From positions 507,519 through 571,518 of the forward strand of contig CBDDLT010000016.1 in NCBI GenBank assembly GCA_965230755.1: a stretch of DNA of 64,000 nucleotides. Reading direction: 5' to 3'. The translations under genes were made by a program, and so were the position numbers. The notes below the pieces were generated by a model that saw only the letters and a program-made list of their open reading frames with translations, searched no databases and was not told the DNA's origin. Of this stretch, positions 28,011 to 36,944 are shown one piece after another (the stretch's first letter is position 1; every line of letters starts with the position of its first letter). Source of the stretch: DATFJT01 sp965230755 (GTDB taxonomy: Bacteria > Bacteroidota > Bacteroidia > Chitinophagales > Saprospiraceae).

Positions 28011-29174
28011 ATGGATTTTGTTCTGGAGAATAGTGTATTAGTTATTGTATCGATACTACTTACAGCAGCTTGTTTTAACGTAGCGCTCTATTTCGGTTAT
28101 GGTAAGAAATTGGCCTATCTCTTTTTTGCATTTTACTGTGTTTTTCATTGTTTCAAGATATACTTAAAGTCTTATCCCCAAGACCAGGTTCTTGTGTCTT
28201 CATTAGGATTGAACGCTTATCAGTTGATTTATCTGTCTGTAATTTTAGGGATGTTGTCCCTTAGTACTTTTTTGGCCCATTATTTTAGACAGGCCCAGAA
28301 GAAGTGGTTTATTGGAATCTATGTTGCCGTAGCTATATTTTTCTTTGTTTTTATTGAAGAATTGGTGTTCATAAAATTAAGTTTAGCAGTTGCATTGGGT
28401 CAGGTTTTGTATGCAAGCTTTCAGGTGAAGAACACGCTATTTATCTTTTTAGGTGTTTTGGGCTTTATACTATGTGTATCCTTAGGAGGACTTGGGCTAC
28501 TGAGTTACGGCTACTTCGTAGGTGTAATTGTTTTGATATTCAGCATGGTACTCGCTTCAAGCATTGAGTTGGCTCGTCAGAATAAAGAATATCAGAATGC
28601 ACTATTAAGGGCAACAAGCTTGGAAAATCAACTATTGAAAACAACGATCCAGCCTCATTTCATCTTAAATTCACTGACGTCTTTACAAGAACTTATAGAG
28701 ACGGATGCCAAGAAAGCATCCGGTTTTGTATTCGATCTATCCCGTGTTTTCGAACTATTTTCTAAGATCAGTAACCAAAAACTTATTCCAATTCATCAAG
28801 AATTGGAATTGGTCTCTTCCTACTTAGATATCATGAGTCAGAGAAAAAATATGGAGTTCGAATTGAAATTGGAGAATATACAGGAAGAAGACACAATACC
28901 TCCTGGTGTATTATTGACATTAGTAGAAAATGGGATTACTCACGGATATGAAAATAGAACCGAAGGGGTTTTCCAGATTTCTAAGGAATCCAATGGTCCT
29001 TCCCAAAGCTACACAGTCGTAAATGACGGAAATACATTGATGAATATTGAAAAACAAGGAACTGGTCATAAGTATGTCATTGCAAGGCTACAGGAATCTT
29101 ATGATGACCGGTTTGCCTTTGAATCTCATCCATCACCTATGGGTTGGACATCGAAAATTACAATATGGGACTAA
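28011..29174 (+). CDS. LytS-type sensor histidine kinase
   Basis: A 387-residue membrane kinase. About seven hydrophobic helices (residues ~5-190) form the sensor. A short coiled coil leads to the His-box TTIQPHFILNSLTSLQELIE (the usual LytS form is QPHFLFNSLN; the His is kept). The N-box region reads LLTLVENGITHGYE. The ATPase domain is short, with a GTGHKYVIARLQ G-box. The gene overlaps the response regulator by 10 nt, so the pair is certain. Confidence 0.88.
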   Translation: MDFVLENSVLVIVSILLTAACFNVALYFGYGKKLAYLFFAFYCVFHCFKIYLKSYPQDQVLVSSLGLNAYQLIYLSVILGMLSLSTFLAHYFRQAQKKWFIGIYVAVAIFFFVFIEELVFIKLSLAVALGQVLYASFQVKNTLFIFLGVLGFILCVSLGGLGLLSYGYFVGVIVLIFSMVLASSIELARQNKEYQNALLRATSLENQLLKTTIQPHFILNSLTSLQELIETDAKKASGFVFDLSRVFELFSKISNQKLIPIHQELELVSSYLDIMSQRKNMEFELKLENIQEEDTIPPGVLLTLVENGITHGYENRTEGVFQISKESNGPSQSYTVVNDGNTLMNIEKQGTGHKYVIARLQESYDDRFAFESHPSPMGWTSKITIWD

Positions 29175-29878
29175 TCAAAGTACTTATTTGTGAGGATGAA
29201 AAGTTGATTGCCAATAGATTGAAAAGATTTATTGAAAAGGCATCGACGGATTCGATCAAAATTCAACAAGTACATACTCTGGCAGATGGGTTCAATCATA
29301 TTCGAAACCATAAAATAGACCTGCTTTTTTTGGACTTAAATCTTCACGGTAGAGATGGGTTCGACATTTTAAGGGAATTGACCAAAGAATCCTTTCATAC
29401 GATCATCGTTTCCGCTCATACGGATAAAGCCATTGACGCTTTTGAGTACGGCGTCTTGGATTTCATCGGCAAACCATTTACTGAAGCACGGATAAAAAAG
29501 GCGCTTGATCGGTTCGAAAAGGGAAATACAGATAACAATAGGTATTTAAAGTATGTTGCGGTGAGAACAAGAACTGGAACAGAGTTTATAGCACTCAATC
29601 GTATCAACTTTATCAAAGCCGCCGGTATTTACTCAGAATTATGGCTCTTGGATGGCTCTTCCAGAATCTATGATAAACCCATGAAACAATTATTGAAATT
29701 ACTACCCGAACAATTCGTACGAATTCATAAGTCTTTTGTGGTTCCATTGGAGCGTATCACATCGATCGATAAGAGAAAAGCGAATACCTACAATGTGGTT
29801 TTACAATCCGGGGAGAAAATTCCATTGAGTCGGAACAAGAGAAAGGGCCTATTGGAAACCTTGTTTTCAAAAAGTTAA
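29165..29878 (+). CDS. LytTR family response regulator
   Basis: The start at 29165 (MGLIKVLICEDEKLIANRL) is chosen over an upstream in-frame ATG at 29144. The ~237-residue protein has an N-terminal receiver (acidic ED at the start, phospho-Asp in LLFLDLNLHGRDGF, a switch Ser in IIVSAHTDKAI and Lys in GKPF) and a C-terminal LytTR DNA-binding domain (FIKAAGIYSELWLLDGSS... FVRIHKSFVVPLERI). Cognate of the kinase just upstream. Confidence 0.9.
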   Translation: MGLIKVLICEDEKLIANRLKRFIEKASTDSIKIQQVHTLADGFNHIRNHKIDLLFLDLNLHGRDGFDILRELTKESFHTIIVSAHTDKAIDAFEYGVLDFIGKPFTEARIKKALDRFEKGNTDNNRYLKYVAVRTRTGTEFIALNRINFIKAAGIYSELWLLDGSSRIYDKPMKQLLKLLPEQFVRIHKSFVVPLERITSIDKRKANTYNVVLQSGEKIPLSRNKRKGLLETLFSKS

Positions 29879-29972
29879 CCGTTCAGAAGATTATTTAACT
29901 CTTCAAAAGTTCTTCTCGGCAGATTGAAGAATAGTGCCCTATACTTATGGAAGAATTTAAAGTTTATTCAGT

Positions 29973-31082
29973 ATGAATCGAAGAAATTGGCTATCCTCGG
30001 CGGCAATTCTAGGAGCGTCCAGCTTTATTCCTCATAGTGTATTGGCGCAACCTCAAATTGATGAAAACACAATTGAAGAGCAATCTGCGATATATTTGAG
30101 GGCTAATGAAAATCCCTACGGCCCTTCTCGGAAGGCCTTAGTCGCCATGCAAGAGCAATTGGCAAAAGGCAATAGATATCCGGGGCATTTAAGGCGAGAT
30201 TTTGTTAAAGGCATTGCACAAAAATATGATGTGACCAGTGATCATGTAGTTTTAGGTGCGGGCTCGACAGAGATTTTACAATTGATAGCTAATTGGTGTT
30301 TGTATCAGAAATTACCGGTCATCTCAGGAGCCATAACTTTTACCGTTCTTCCCAAATTCGTGCAGAAATTTGGCGGTGAGGCATATCTGGCTGAAATGAC
30401 TTCGGGAAAAGGATTTGATCTCGATGCCATTGGGGACATGGCTCGTAAGAACCCGGGACTTATCTATCTGGTCAATCCCAACAATCCCACTGGAACCAAA
30501 TTAGATAAGTCTGATATTGAAGCGTTTTGCAGCCTTCACTCTAAAGACTCGTATATAGTAATTGATGAGGCATACATAGAATACTTGGATGAAAAAGAAA
30601 GCTGTGTCAATTTGATTGCAAATAATCCTAAAATCATTATTGTTCGAACATTTTCCAAAATTTATGGGCTTGCAGGAATGAGAGTGGGATACTGTTTGGC
30701 ACATCCAGATACGGCAGAGCTTATTAGAATGCATCAATCATGGGCTGGTGTCAACCTCAATAATGTGGGATTAGCCGCGGCAATGGCAAGCTTGGAAGAC
30801 GTGGAGTTCGCAGAAAGAACGAAAGCATCCAATGAACAGGTCCGAGCGTACGTACAAGAAGAGTTGCGTAAAATGGGATTACTTACTATCGATTCCTGTA
30901 CCAATTTCGTATTTTATAGATGTGGTAGGACGGACATAGATATCTCCAGGCATTTCACGAGTAACAACGTTTGGGTGAGAACGATGAAAGTGGAAACAGA
31001 GGAGTGGATGCGGGTGAGTATTGGCACTCAGAAAGAGATGGAGCGGTTCATCGAAATAGCAAAGCAACTTTGGTCAAAATAG
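29973..31082 (+). CDS. Tat-exported histidinol-phosphate-aminotransferase-like PLP enzyme
   Basis: A 369-residue fold-type I PLP enzyme of the HisC-like class II group. It begins with MNRRNWLSSAAILGASSFIP, which has a twin-arginine and a hydrophobic core ending SVLAQ, so it is a probable Tat signal. The aminotransferase body has LRANENPYGPS, NPNNPTGT, VIDEAYIEYL and the PLP Lys in TFSKIYGLAGMRVGY, plus WMRVSIGT near the end. Biosynthetic HisC is cytoplasmic and no his genes are nearby, so this is probably a distinct periplasmic enzyme. Its substrate is unknown. Confidence 0.85.
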   Translation: MNRRNWLSSAAILGASSFIPHSVLAQPQIDENTIEEQSAIYLRANENPYGPSRKALVAMQEQLAKGNRYPGHLRRDFVKGIAQKYDVTSDHVVLGAGSTEILQLIANWCLYQKLPVISGAITFTVLPKFVQKFGGEAYLAEMTSGKGFDLDAIGDMARKNPGLIYLVNPNNPTGTKLDKSDIEAFCSLHSKDSYIVIDEAYIEYLDEKESCVNLIANNPKIIIVRTFSKIYGLAGMRVGYCLAHPDTAELIRMHQSWAGVNLNNVGLAAAMASLEDVEFAERTKASNEQVRAYVQEELRKMGLLTIDSCTNFVFYRCGRTDIDISRHFTSNNVWVRTMKVETEEWMRVSIGTQKEMERFIEIAKQLWSK

Positions 31083-31106
31083 ATTTTGAAATTTAAAAAT
31101 ACGGTT

Positions 31107-31547
31107 ATGAAACTTAAAATTCTGGCGATCCTTATTATGGGCTTAATCTCAAACACGCTCTTCTCACAAAATTCGGATTACGATATGGTCGTAGAGGCTG
31201 TCAATCATTATTTGGAAGGTGGTACCAACAATGATTTTGATCGACTAAAAAAAGCTTTTCATGAGAATGCTACCATGAAGTTTATGGGAGAAGAAGGATA
31301 CAAAGAGGTCAATGCCTTGGAGTTTTTTGGTGGTGTTATGAAACCTGGACCAAAATCAAATCGGAAAACCTTTATTTCGCAAATCAATATATCAGGGAAT
31401 GCTGCAAATGCGCGACTTGAGCTCATATATCCGGATGCCATTATTGTCGACTATATGAACCTTTTAAAATTCGAAGATGGATGGAAAATTGTAGGCAAAA
31501 TCTTCGATGTAAAATCATTGGAAAAAATGTTTCCCAAAGAGGAATGA
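31107..31547 (+). CDS. Exported NTF2-like protein (putative lumazine-binding-type)
   Basis: The start at 31107 gives the signal peptide MKLKILAILIMGLISNTLFSQ; an upstream TTG at 31086 is less likely. The mature ~125 residues fit the small SnoaL/NTF2-like cone fold (VNHYLEGGTNNDFDRLKKAFHENATMKFMG... LLKFEDGWKIVGKIFDVK). Such domains bind small ligands or act as simple isomerases or hydrolases; nothing in the sequence fixes its activity. It follows the Tat-exported aminotransferase by ~24 nt and probably acts in the same compartment. Confidence 0.75.
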   Translation: MKLKILAILIMGLISNTLFSQNSDYDMVVEAVNHYLEGGTNNDFDRLKKAFHENATMKFMGEEGYKEVNALEFFGGVMKPGPKSNRKTFISQINISGNAANARLELIYPDAIIVDYMNLLKFEDGWKIVGKIFDVKSLEKMFPKEE

Positions 31548-31563
31548 TAATGACTGCGGAAAA

Positions 31564-31610
31564 ATGCAAAAATAGTAGAGCCTGAGTATATTCTTGGGCT
31601 CTTTTTGCAT
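31564..31610 (+). terminator. Rho-independent terminator
   Basis: GAGCC/GGCTC arms nested inside ATGCAAAAA/TTTTTGCAT arms form a long hairpin 17 nt after the stop of the NTF2-like gene, with a run of five T in the 3' arm. Confidence 0.65.
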
Positions 31611-31642
31611 ACCATTTGTATTACATGAAGAGGAATAGATAG

Positions 31643-31650
31643 TATTTTTG
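31643..31650 (+). promoter_or_regulatory. Candidate -7 element (TATTTTTG) for the nitrilase-family gene
   Basis: TATTTTTG fits TAnnTTTG; a TTTG at 31615-31618 is 24 bp upstream, slightly wide for a -33 element. The gene starts at 31689. Confidence 0.4.
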
Positions 31651-31688
31651 AGCTACATTTAGGCGGAAGAAAGTAAGGAAAAATACAA

Positions 31689-32417
31689 ATGAGAATTGCC
31701 GCCATTCAGATCAAGCCGAAAAAGGGATTAATTGAGGAAAACATTCTAGCCCACGTACATTGGATCCGGCGTGCTATAAGTGTTGGAATTGACGCCGTTT
31801 TTTTTCCGGAGTTATCCATTACAGGATATGAGCCTGAAATAGCGAAAAAATTAAAAGTTGAGCTGGAAGATAGTAGGTTTAACGTTTTCCAGAAATTATG
31901 TGATCAAGAATCAATCGCTATTGGAGTAGGTGCACCCATGAGCTGTAATGAAGGTGATGTTCAAATCGGAATGCTCTTTTTTCAGAAGGAGGAGAAAAGA
32001 ATGGCATACTCCAAACAGATCTTGCATGAGGATGAATTCCCCTTTTTCGTAGAAGGTCAAGAACAAAAAATCTTTGGTGTACAGTCATATAAAATAGCCC
32101 CTGCCATTTGCTATGAAAGTCTGCAAGAAAAGCATCTTACTCATGCCATAGACCTAAAAGCCAATTTCTATCTTTCCAGTGTTGCCAAACCTCAAAAGGG
32201 GGTGGAAAGAGCAAAAGACTATTTTCCTAAAGTTGCGGAAAAGTATGGAGTTCCGATAATGATGGTCAACTGTGTTGGGTTTTGCGACAACTTTCTCAGT
32301 GTCGGTCAAAGTTCTGTTTGGGACGAAGGAGGTAATTTGATCGGTCAGCTGGATGCTGAAAATGAAGGCTTTTTGGTATATGATACGGTGAAAAATGAAG
32401 TAATAGAAAAGCAATAA
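31689..32417 (+). CDS. Carbon-nitrogen hydrolase (nitrilase superfamily)
   Basis: A 242-residue hydrolase with the Glu-Lys-Cys triad of the superfamily: Glu in FFPELSITGYEP (~41), Lys in YSKQILHEDEFPFF (~112) and Cys in APAICYESLQ (~143). Enzymes of this family hydrolyse amides or nitriles; the substrate is not evident. It begins after a good terminator and precedes DUF3303 by 63 nt. Confidence 0.88.
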   Translation: MRIAAIQIKPKKGLIEENILAHVHWIRRAISVGIDAVFFPELSITGYEPEIAKKLKVELEDSRFNVFQKLCDQESIAIGVGAPMSCNEGDVQIGMLFFQKEEKRMAYSKQILHEDEFPFFVEGQEQKIFGVQSYKIAPAICYESLQEKHLTHAIDLKANFYLSSVAKPQKGVERAKDYFPKVAEKYGVPIMMVNCVGFCDNFLSVGQSSVWDEGGNLIGQLDAENEGFLVYDTVKNEVIEKQ

Positions 32418-32480
32418 AATGAAATGCGCGCTAATTTTCGTTGTTGAATATGAATACTACTGCTTAAAATATTTTCATAG

Positions 32481-32750
32481 ATGAAAACCTATATGATTAT
32501 AGAACGCTATAAACCCAACAAAACCAATGAGATTTACGATAGGTTTGCGCAATACGGAAGAATGATACCGGATGGGGTGGAGTATGTAGATAGTTGGATT
32601 GAGGAAAATATGCAAAAGTGCTATCAGCTAATGAAAGCGGAAAGCGAGGAAAAATTGATGGAGTGGATTGATCAGTGGAAAGATTTGGTAGATTTCGAAG
32701 TTCAGCCGGTTATTAGCTCGGAAGAAGCAGCTCAAAAAGTGGTAGAATGA
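32481..32750 (+). CDS. DUF3303-type protein
   Basis: An 89-residue protein with the DUF3303 pattern (YMIIERYKPNKTNEIYDRFAQYGRMIPDGVEYVDSWI... CYQLMKAE). These small ferredoxin-like proteins have no established function. It overlaps the DinB gene by 4 nt and is translationally coupled to it. Confidence 0.8.
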   Translation: MKTYMIIERYKPNKTNEIYDRFAQYGRMIPDGVEYVDSWIEENMQKCYQLMKAESEEKLMEWIDQWKDLVDFEVQPVISSEEAAQKVVE

Positions 32751-33274
32751 AATTCGACTTAGAACAATGTATCGACATCTTAACGAGAACTCCGGATGTT
32801 TTGAATAGTCAGTTAAATGGCTTGACAAATGAGTGGATTCATCGAAATGAAGGAGGAGATTCTTGGAGCCCTTACGATGTAGTCGGGCATCTGATTCATG
32901 GAGAGAAGACGGACTGGATACCGAGGGCTAGAATTATACTCAGTAATTCGGAGGATAGGCGTTTTATCCCTTTTGACCGTTTTGCCCAACAAGACAATGA
33001 TCTGGGGGAAAGTTTGGAGGAGTTATTGGATGAGTTTGCTCGGATTCGAAGAGATAATATTGCGGAATTGAGGGGATTCAATATTAAGCCGGAGCATCTA
33101 AGTTTACAGGGAATTCACCCTGAATTCGGAGTTGTGAGTTTAGAGGAGTTGATAGCGACTTGGGCCGCGCACGACTTGAGCCACATTAATCAAATCACGA
33201 GAGTTTTGATGAAAAACTTCAAGCCGCATATGGGCCCTTGGCCCCAGTATTTTTCATTGTTGAAAGAAGAATAA
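32747..33274 (+). CDS. DinB superfamily protein
   Basis: A 175-residue four-helix-bundle protein. The three potential metal-binding histidines occur in DVVGHLIHGE and AAHDLSHINQI, as in DinB/YfiT-like proteins. Members include thiol transferases and stress proteins; the activity of this one is unknown. It is coupled to DUF3303. Confidence 0.8.
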   Translation: MKFDLEQCIDILTRTPDVLNSQLNGLTNEWIHRNEGGDSWSPYDVVGHLIHGEKTDWIPRARIILSNSEDRRFIPFDRFAQQDNDLGESLEELLDEFARIRRDNIAELRGFNIKPEHLSLQGIHPEFGVVSLEELIATWAAHDLSHINQITRVLMKNFKPHMGPWPQYFSLLKEE

Positions 33275-33302
33275 TTATATAATTATCGCAGGAAATTAAT
33301 TT

Positions 33303-33334
33303 ACCAAAGACCAAAGACCAAAGACCAAAGACCA
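33303..33334. repeat. Heptanucleotide tandem repeat (ACCAAAG) x4.6
   Basis: Four perfect copies of ACCAAAG plus ACCA, in the gap between the convergent DinB and sterol-desaturase genes. No role is evident; such repeats are prone to slippage. Confidence 0.8.
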
Positions 33335-33339
33335 GAAAA

Positions 33340-34605
33340 CTACTGCACCGATAATTGAGTAAACTTCCTACCTTGGATAAGGACCCAAGTACTAACGATG
33401 GGTGTTACGATAAAAAAGAAAAGCAAAAACCAATAATTGAAGGAATGCAGATGTCCGAACCCAAGCCAATAATCGAAACTAAAGAACAAGCAAATCCCCA
33501 TAATACTCTTCATCCATTCGAAACCAATACCGATACGGTTTTTATCCATGATGGAAGTAAAGGCGAAAATATCACTGAAAAGGAAAAGTCCGAAAGCAAG
33601 AGAAAGCAACCAACTGATATCTGCTAGATGATTGAAAAAATATAGCGTTAGACTTAAGTTGATGAGTAATCGAATGGCAAAGTATACATGGCCACTCAAA
33701 GGAAAATACTTTCTGTACTTATTTAAGCGATAGGGATCTTCCACGCTGTTTACCGGGTTGGTGCTCACCAAATCCTCCGGCCTCCAACCGGTTGGCATAA
33801 ACCAGATTCGAAACTTGTCTTGCCATTTTTTGGCAGACCAAGCATCTTTAATCAGCAACCATAAGTGCTGAAAATTAATCAAGAAAGGATTAAAGGTTTG
33901 TACTGGTCTTTTTACGCCATATACAGGAGGCACATCTTGTAATTCAGGTTGGAAGGTTCCAAATAGCTTGTCCCAAACAATGAAGATTTGAGAATAATTT
34001 TTGTCCATGTATTCGTCATTGATAGCGTGATGAACTCGGTGGTGCGAGGGAGTTACGATGATATATTCCAGAAGCCCCATTTTGTTAATCAACTGGGTAT
34101 GATACCAAAATTGAGCAAATAGGTGAAGCGGTGCTATAATGGCATAGGCTTCGAATGGCACTCCTAATAATGCAAGGGGCAATACGAGAATCCCAAGAAG
34201 ACCTACGAACTCAGAAATAGATTGCCGCAGAGCACAAGCCAAATTGAATTCCTCACTACTGTGATGGATGATATGTCGGTTCCAGAAATAATTGACGCGG
34301 TGTTCAAGGCGGTGTATCCAATAACCGGCAAAATCTTTGACAACAAATACCAGTGCAAAGGTCCAAGCACTCAAGGACAGATCAAACATTCCATAATTCC
34401 TCTCCAGCCACTCATAAGAGATGATGGTCAGGCTCAAACCAAGGACGGATTTAGTAATATTAGTGATTCCCGAGCTTAAACTTGAAATGGTATCCAGCCA
34501 ATTAAATACAACAACATTTTGATATCGACTGATCAGCCATTCTACAATAATGAGGAGGACGAAAACAGGAATGGCATAATTTAAAGCAACAACAAAAGTT
34601 TCCAT
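33340..34605 (-). CDS. Sterol desaturase / fatty acid hydroxylase family membrane protein
   Basis: A 421-residue integral membrane di-iron enzyme. The histidine clusters are WIHRLEHRVNYFWNRHIIHHSSEEFN and, further on, SHHRVHHAINDEY, fitting the HxxxH...HxxHH...HxxHH pattern. Several membrane helices precede and follow these. The C-terminal ~140 residues add a further membrane domain (FAIRLLINLSLTLYFFNHL...). Such enzymes hydroxylate or desaturate lipids, alkylglycerols or sterols; the substrate is unknown here. The 3' end adjoins the tandem repeat. Confidence 0.88.
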   Translation of the reverse strand: METFVVALNYAIPVFVLLIIVEWLISRYQNVVVFNWLDTISSLSSGITNITKSVLGLSLTIISYEWLERNYGMFDLSLSAWTFALVFVVKDFAGYWIHRLEHRVNYFWNRHIIHHSSEEFNLACALRQSISEFVGLLGILVLPLALLGVPFEAYAIIAPLHLFAQFWYHTQLINKMGLLEYIIVTPSHHRVHHAINDEYMDKNYSQIFIVWDKLFGTFQPELQDVPPVYGVKRPVQTFNPFLINFQHLWLLIKDAWSAKKWQDKFRIWFMPTGWRPEDLVSTNPVNSVEDPYRLNKYRKYFPLSGHVYFAIRLLINLSLTLYFFNHLADISWLLSLAFGLFLFSDIFAFTSIMDKNRIGIGFEWMKSIMGICLFFSFDYWLGFGHLHSFNYWFLLFFFIVTPIVSTWVLIQGRKFTQLSVQ

Positions 34606-34742
34606 CGAACGCTGAGATTGTCTCTAGATTGACGTAAATAGTCCATAATTTCATAAAAATTTGTGAGAGGAACAAGTCTATAGGATTTATTTCTAAATTC
34701 ATCATCCCATATCTGCCTTGGTATAGAATAAAATGAAATCAT

Positions 34743-35078
34743 ATGTCGAATCATTATTATGATCCTAAGGATCTTAAAAAATTTGGAAACATCACGGATT
34801 GGAGCAAGGAGCTGGGAGAAAAGTTTTTCGATTATTACGGAAAAGTATTTGAAGAAGGCGCATTGACAGCTAGAGAAAAATCTCTGATTGCATTGGCCGT
34901 TGCTCATACGGAGCAGTGTCCGTATTGCATTGATGCTTACTCGAAAGATTCTTTAGAACGGGGAATAACCAAAGAAGAAATGATGGAGGCGGTGCATGTA
35001 GGAGCAGCTATTAAAGGTGGAGCCTCTTTAGTACACGGTGTGATGATGATGAACAAGGTGAACAAGTTAGAGATGTAA
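34743..35078 (+). CDS. AhpD-like protein associated with arsenosugar biosynthesis
   Basis: A 111-residue carboxymuconolactone-decarboxylase/AhpD-fold protein with the redox CxxC motif EQCPYCIDAYSKD and a following GITKEEMMEAVHVGAAIKGGASL helix. This group is found next to ArsS radical SAM genes, as here: ArsS begins ~9 nt after its stop. Its exact reaction in that pathway is not settled. Confidence 0.85.
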   Translation: MSNHYYDPKDLKKFGNITDWSKELGEKFFDYYGKVFEEGALTAREKSLIALAVAHTEQCPYCIDAYSKDSLERGITKEEMMEAVHVGAAIKGGASLVHGVMMMNKVNKLEM

Positions 35079-35087
35079 TTGGGAAGT

Positions 35088-36155
35088 ATGTCGGATAAAA
35101 ATACAAGGCAAACACTTCAGAGAAGGCAAGATAAACTGGCCAATGCTCAAAAGCAATTGGAGATCTTGAACAATGGAATATTTCAGGATGGAGAACTTCC
35201 AAAGTTTTCGGCAAAACTACAAGAGTCTGGTCTACCGGTTCTAAGGCCTAATTCATTGGAAATCTTGCAGATCAACCTGGGTTATATGTGTAACCAGGTC
35301 TGCAGACATTGTCATGTGGATGCCGGTCCGGATCGCAAGGAAATTATGACTCGAGAGACCATGCAGGAGTGCTTGAAAGTGATTGCAAAAACCGGAGCTC
35401 ATACATTGGATCTGACTGGTGGAGCACCGGAAATGAATCCAAACTTCAGATGGTTTGTAGAGGAGGCGAGTAAATTGGGTGTCGAAGACATCATTGTTAG
35501 AAGTAACTTGACCATTATTCGTGCCAACAAGAAATACTACGACCTACCGGACTTTTTCAAAGAACACAAGGTTCATGTGGTGTCATCTATGCCTCATTGG
35601 ACAAGAGGCAAAACGGACAAACAAAGAGGAAATGGTGTTTTCGAGAGCTCGATAAAAGCTTTGCAGGAACTTAATGAAAGGGGTTATGGTATGCCGGACA
35701 GCGGGCTAAAATTAGATCTCGTATATAATCCTTCCGGTGCTTTCCTTCCAGCAAACCAAAAAGATTTGGAGAGCGAATTCAAGCGAGCCTTGATGGAGGA
35801 CTTTGGAATACAATTCAATCAGTTGTTTGCGATTACGAACCTACCCATCAGCCGGTTTTTAGAATATCTCATCGCAAGCGATAATTACGAAGACTATATG
35901 TACAGCTTGGTGGAGGCCTTTAACCCGGCAACGGTGATGAATGTCATGTGCACCAATACACTATCAGTAAGTTGGGACGGTTGGTTGTACGACTGTGACT
36001 TCAACCAGATGCTCGAATTGAAAGTGGCCAGCAAAGTAAAACACATTAGTGAATACGACGAGGCTTTGTTACAAGACCGAAACATTGTGATTTCACAGCA
36101 TTGTTATGGCTGTACGGCTGGGGCTGGTAGTAGTTGTCAGGGGACGGTGGCTTGA
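35088..36155 (+). CDS. arsS: Arsenosugar biosynthesis radical SAM protein
   Basis: ArsS is proposed to form 5'-deoxy-5'-dimethylarsinoyl adenosine from SAM and dimethylarsinous acid on the route to arsenosugars. The ~355-residue protein carries the radical SAM cluster motif CNQVCRHCHVDAGP (Cys x4 x2, ~residue 68). The C-terminal extra Cys motif CYGCTAGAGSSCQG is typical of this family. ATG 35088 is preferred over an upstream TTG. No selenocysteine TGA interrupts the C-terminal motif, so this is the all-Cys form. No arsM methyltransferase is nearby, so methylated arsenic would have to come from elsewhere. Confidence 0.88.
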   Translation: MSDKNTRQTLQRRQDKLANAQKQLEILNNGIFQDGELPKFSAKLQESGLPVLRPNSLEILQINLGYMCNQVCRHCHVDAGPDRKEIMTRETMQECLKVIAKTGAHTLDLTGGAPEMNPNFRWFVEEASKLGVEDIIVRSNLTIIRANKKYYDLPDFFKEHKVHVVSSMPHWTRGKTDKQRGNGVFESSIKALQELNERGYGMPDSGLKLDLVYNPSGAFLPANQKDLESEFKRALMEDFGIQFNQLFAITNLPISRFLEYLIASDNYEDYMYSLVEAFNPATVMNVMCTNTLSVSWDGWLYDCDFNQMLELKVASKVKHISEYDEALLQDRNIVISQHCYGCTAGAGSSCQGTVA

Positions 36156-36202
36156 TTTTGTATAGAAAATGTAAATTTGGCCAGTTTAATTATGAATTGA
36201 CC

Positions 36203-36895
36203 ATGAATAAATTTCTCCCGTTTCTCGCGTTCCTGTTTGTTCTGATCTCATGCAACCCCCGAACTGGAGATATATCCGACCCTTCTCATAAAAACGAATA
36301 TGCTATAGATACGAGATCCGGAAAAAACTATAGGAGCACAAAGTCAAGGCATGATAAAGCAGGTTGTTATGCTAAATGTCTGATTCCAACTGACTATGGA
36401 ATGGAAAAAGAAATATTCCCAATTTACACAGGAACCCAATTCCAGGATAATAAGGAAATTGACACCATCGAATATGTAGTTCCTGCCCATTCTAAATGGG
36501 TAAAAAAACCTGACCCAAATTGCAGGTCGGCTAATCCGAATGATTGTCTAGTTTGGTGTCTTGTGGAGGAAGCGGAAGAAGTTAAGCAGCTGGTCGTTGT
36601 AAAAGATATACAATACTCGAATGAGTTTATGCTCAAAAAATTTCCGGAAAGCGAGACGGGTAATGAAAAGATAGAGTGGCGAGCGGTGATTTGCGATGAT
36701 AAAGCTAATAATGATTTGATACGTGATATTCAAATGGCCTTGGTTGATCTTGGCTATGAACTAGAAGCGGAGACGGGGTTTAGTGTTTTTGATGATAGGA
36801 CTAAAGCACAATTAAGTCAATTTCAGAGAGACTTTGCACTTCCTATTGGGAATTTGGATTTTGAGACCTTGGATGCCCTTGGTGTTAGTTATTAA
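36203..36895 (+). CDS. Lipoprotein with C-terminal peptidoglycan-binding-like domain
   Basis: Start at ATG 36203, where MNKFLPFLAFLFVLISCNPR is a clear lipoprotein signal (Cys ~residue 17). The middle (residues ~50-150) is rich in aromatic and charged residues with several Cys, unlike any family I know. The last ~60 residues (DLIRDIQMALVDLGYELEAETGFSVFDDRTKAQLSQFQRDF) match the PG_binding_1 helical repeat. A cell-envelope protein is likely. Confidence 0.75.
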   Translation: MNKFLPFLAFLFVLISCNPRTGDISDPSHKNEYAIDTRSGKNYRSTKSRHDKAGCYAKCLIPTDYGMEKEIFPIYTGTQFQDNKEIDTIEYVVPAHSKWVKKPDPNCRSANPNDCLVWCLVEEAEEVKQLVVVKDIQYSNEFMLKKFPESETGNEKIEWRAVICDDKANNDLIRDIQMALVDLGYELEAETGFSVFDDRTKAQLSQFQRDFALPIGNLDFETLDALGVSY

Positions 36896-36944
36896 ATATT
36901 TACCATAATTCCTTTCCGCTAAACCCAGGAAGAAGATCCAATAG

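Noticed and set aside
33303..33334. Short tandem repeat considered as a CRISPR remnant
   Set aside because: The unit is 7 bp with no spacers and no cas genes in the window.
36060..36155. Possible selenocysteine codon in ArsS
   Set aside because: The C-terminal motif is coded with ordinary Cys codons and no in-frame TGA is present.
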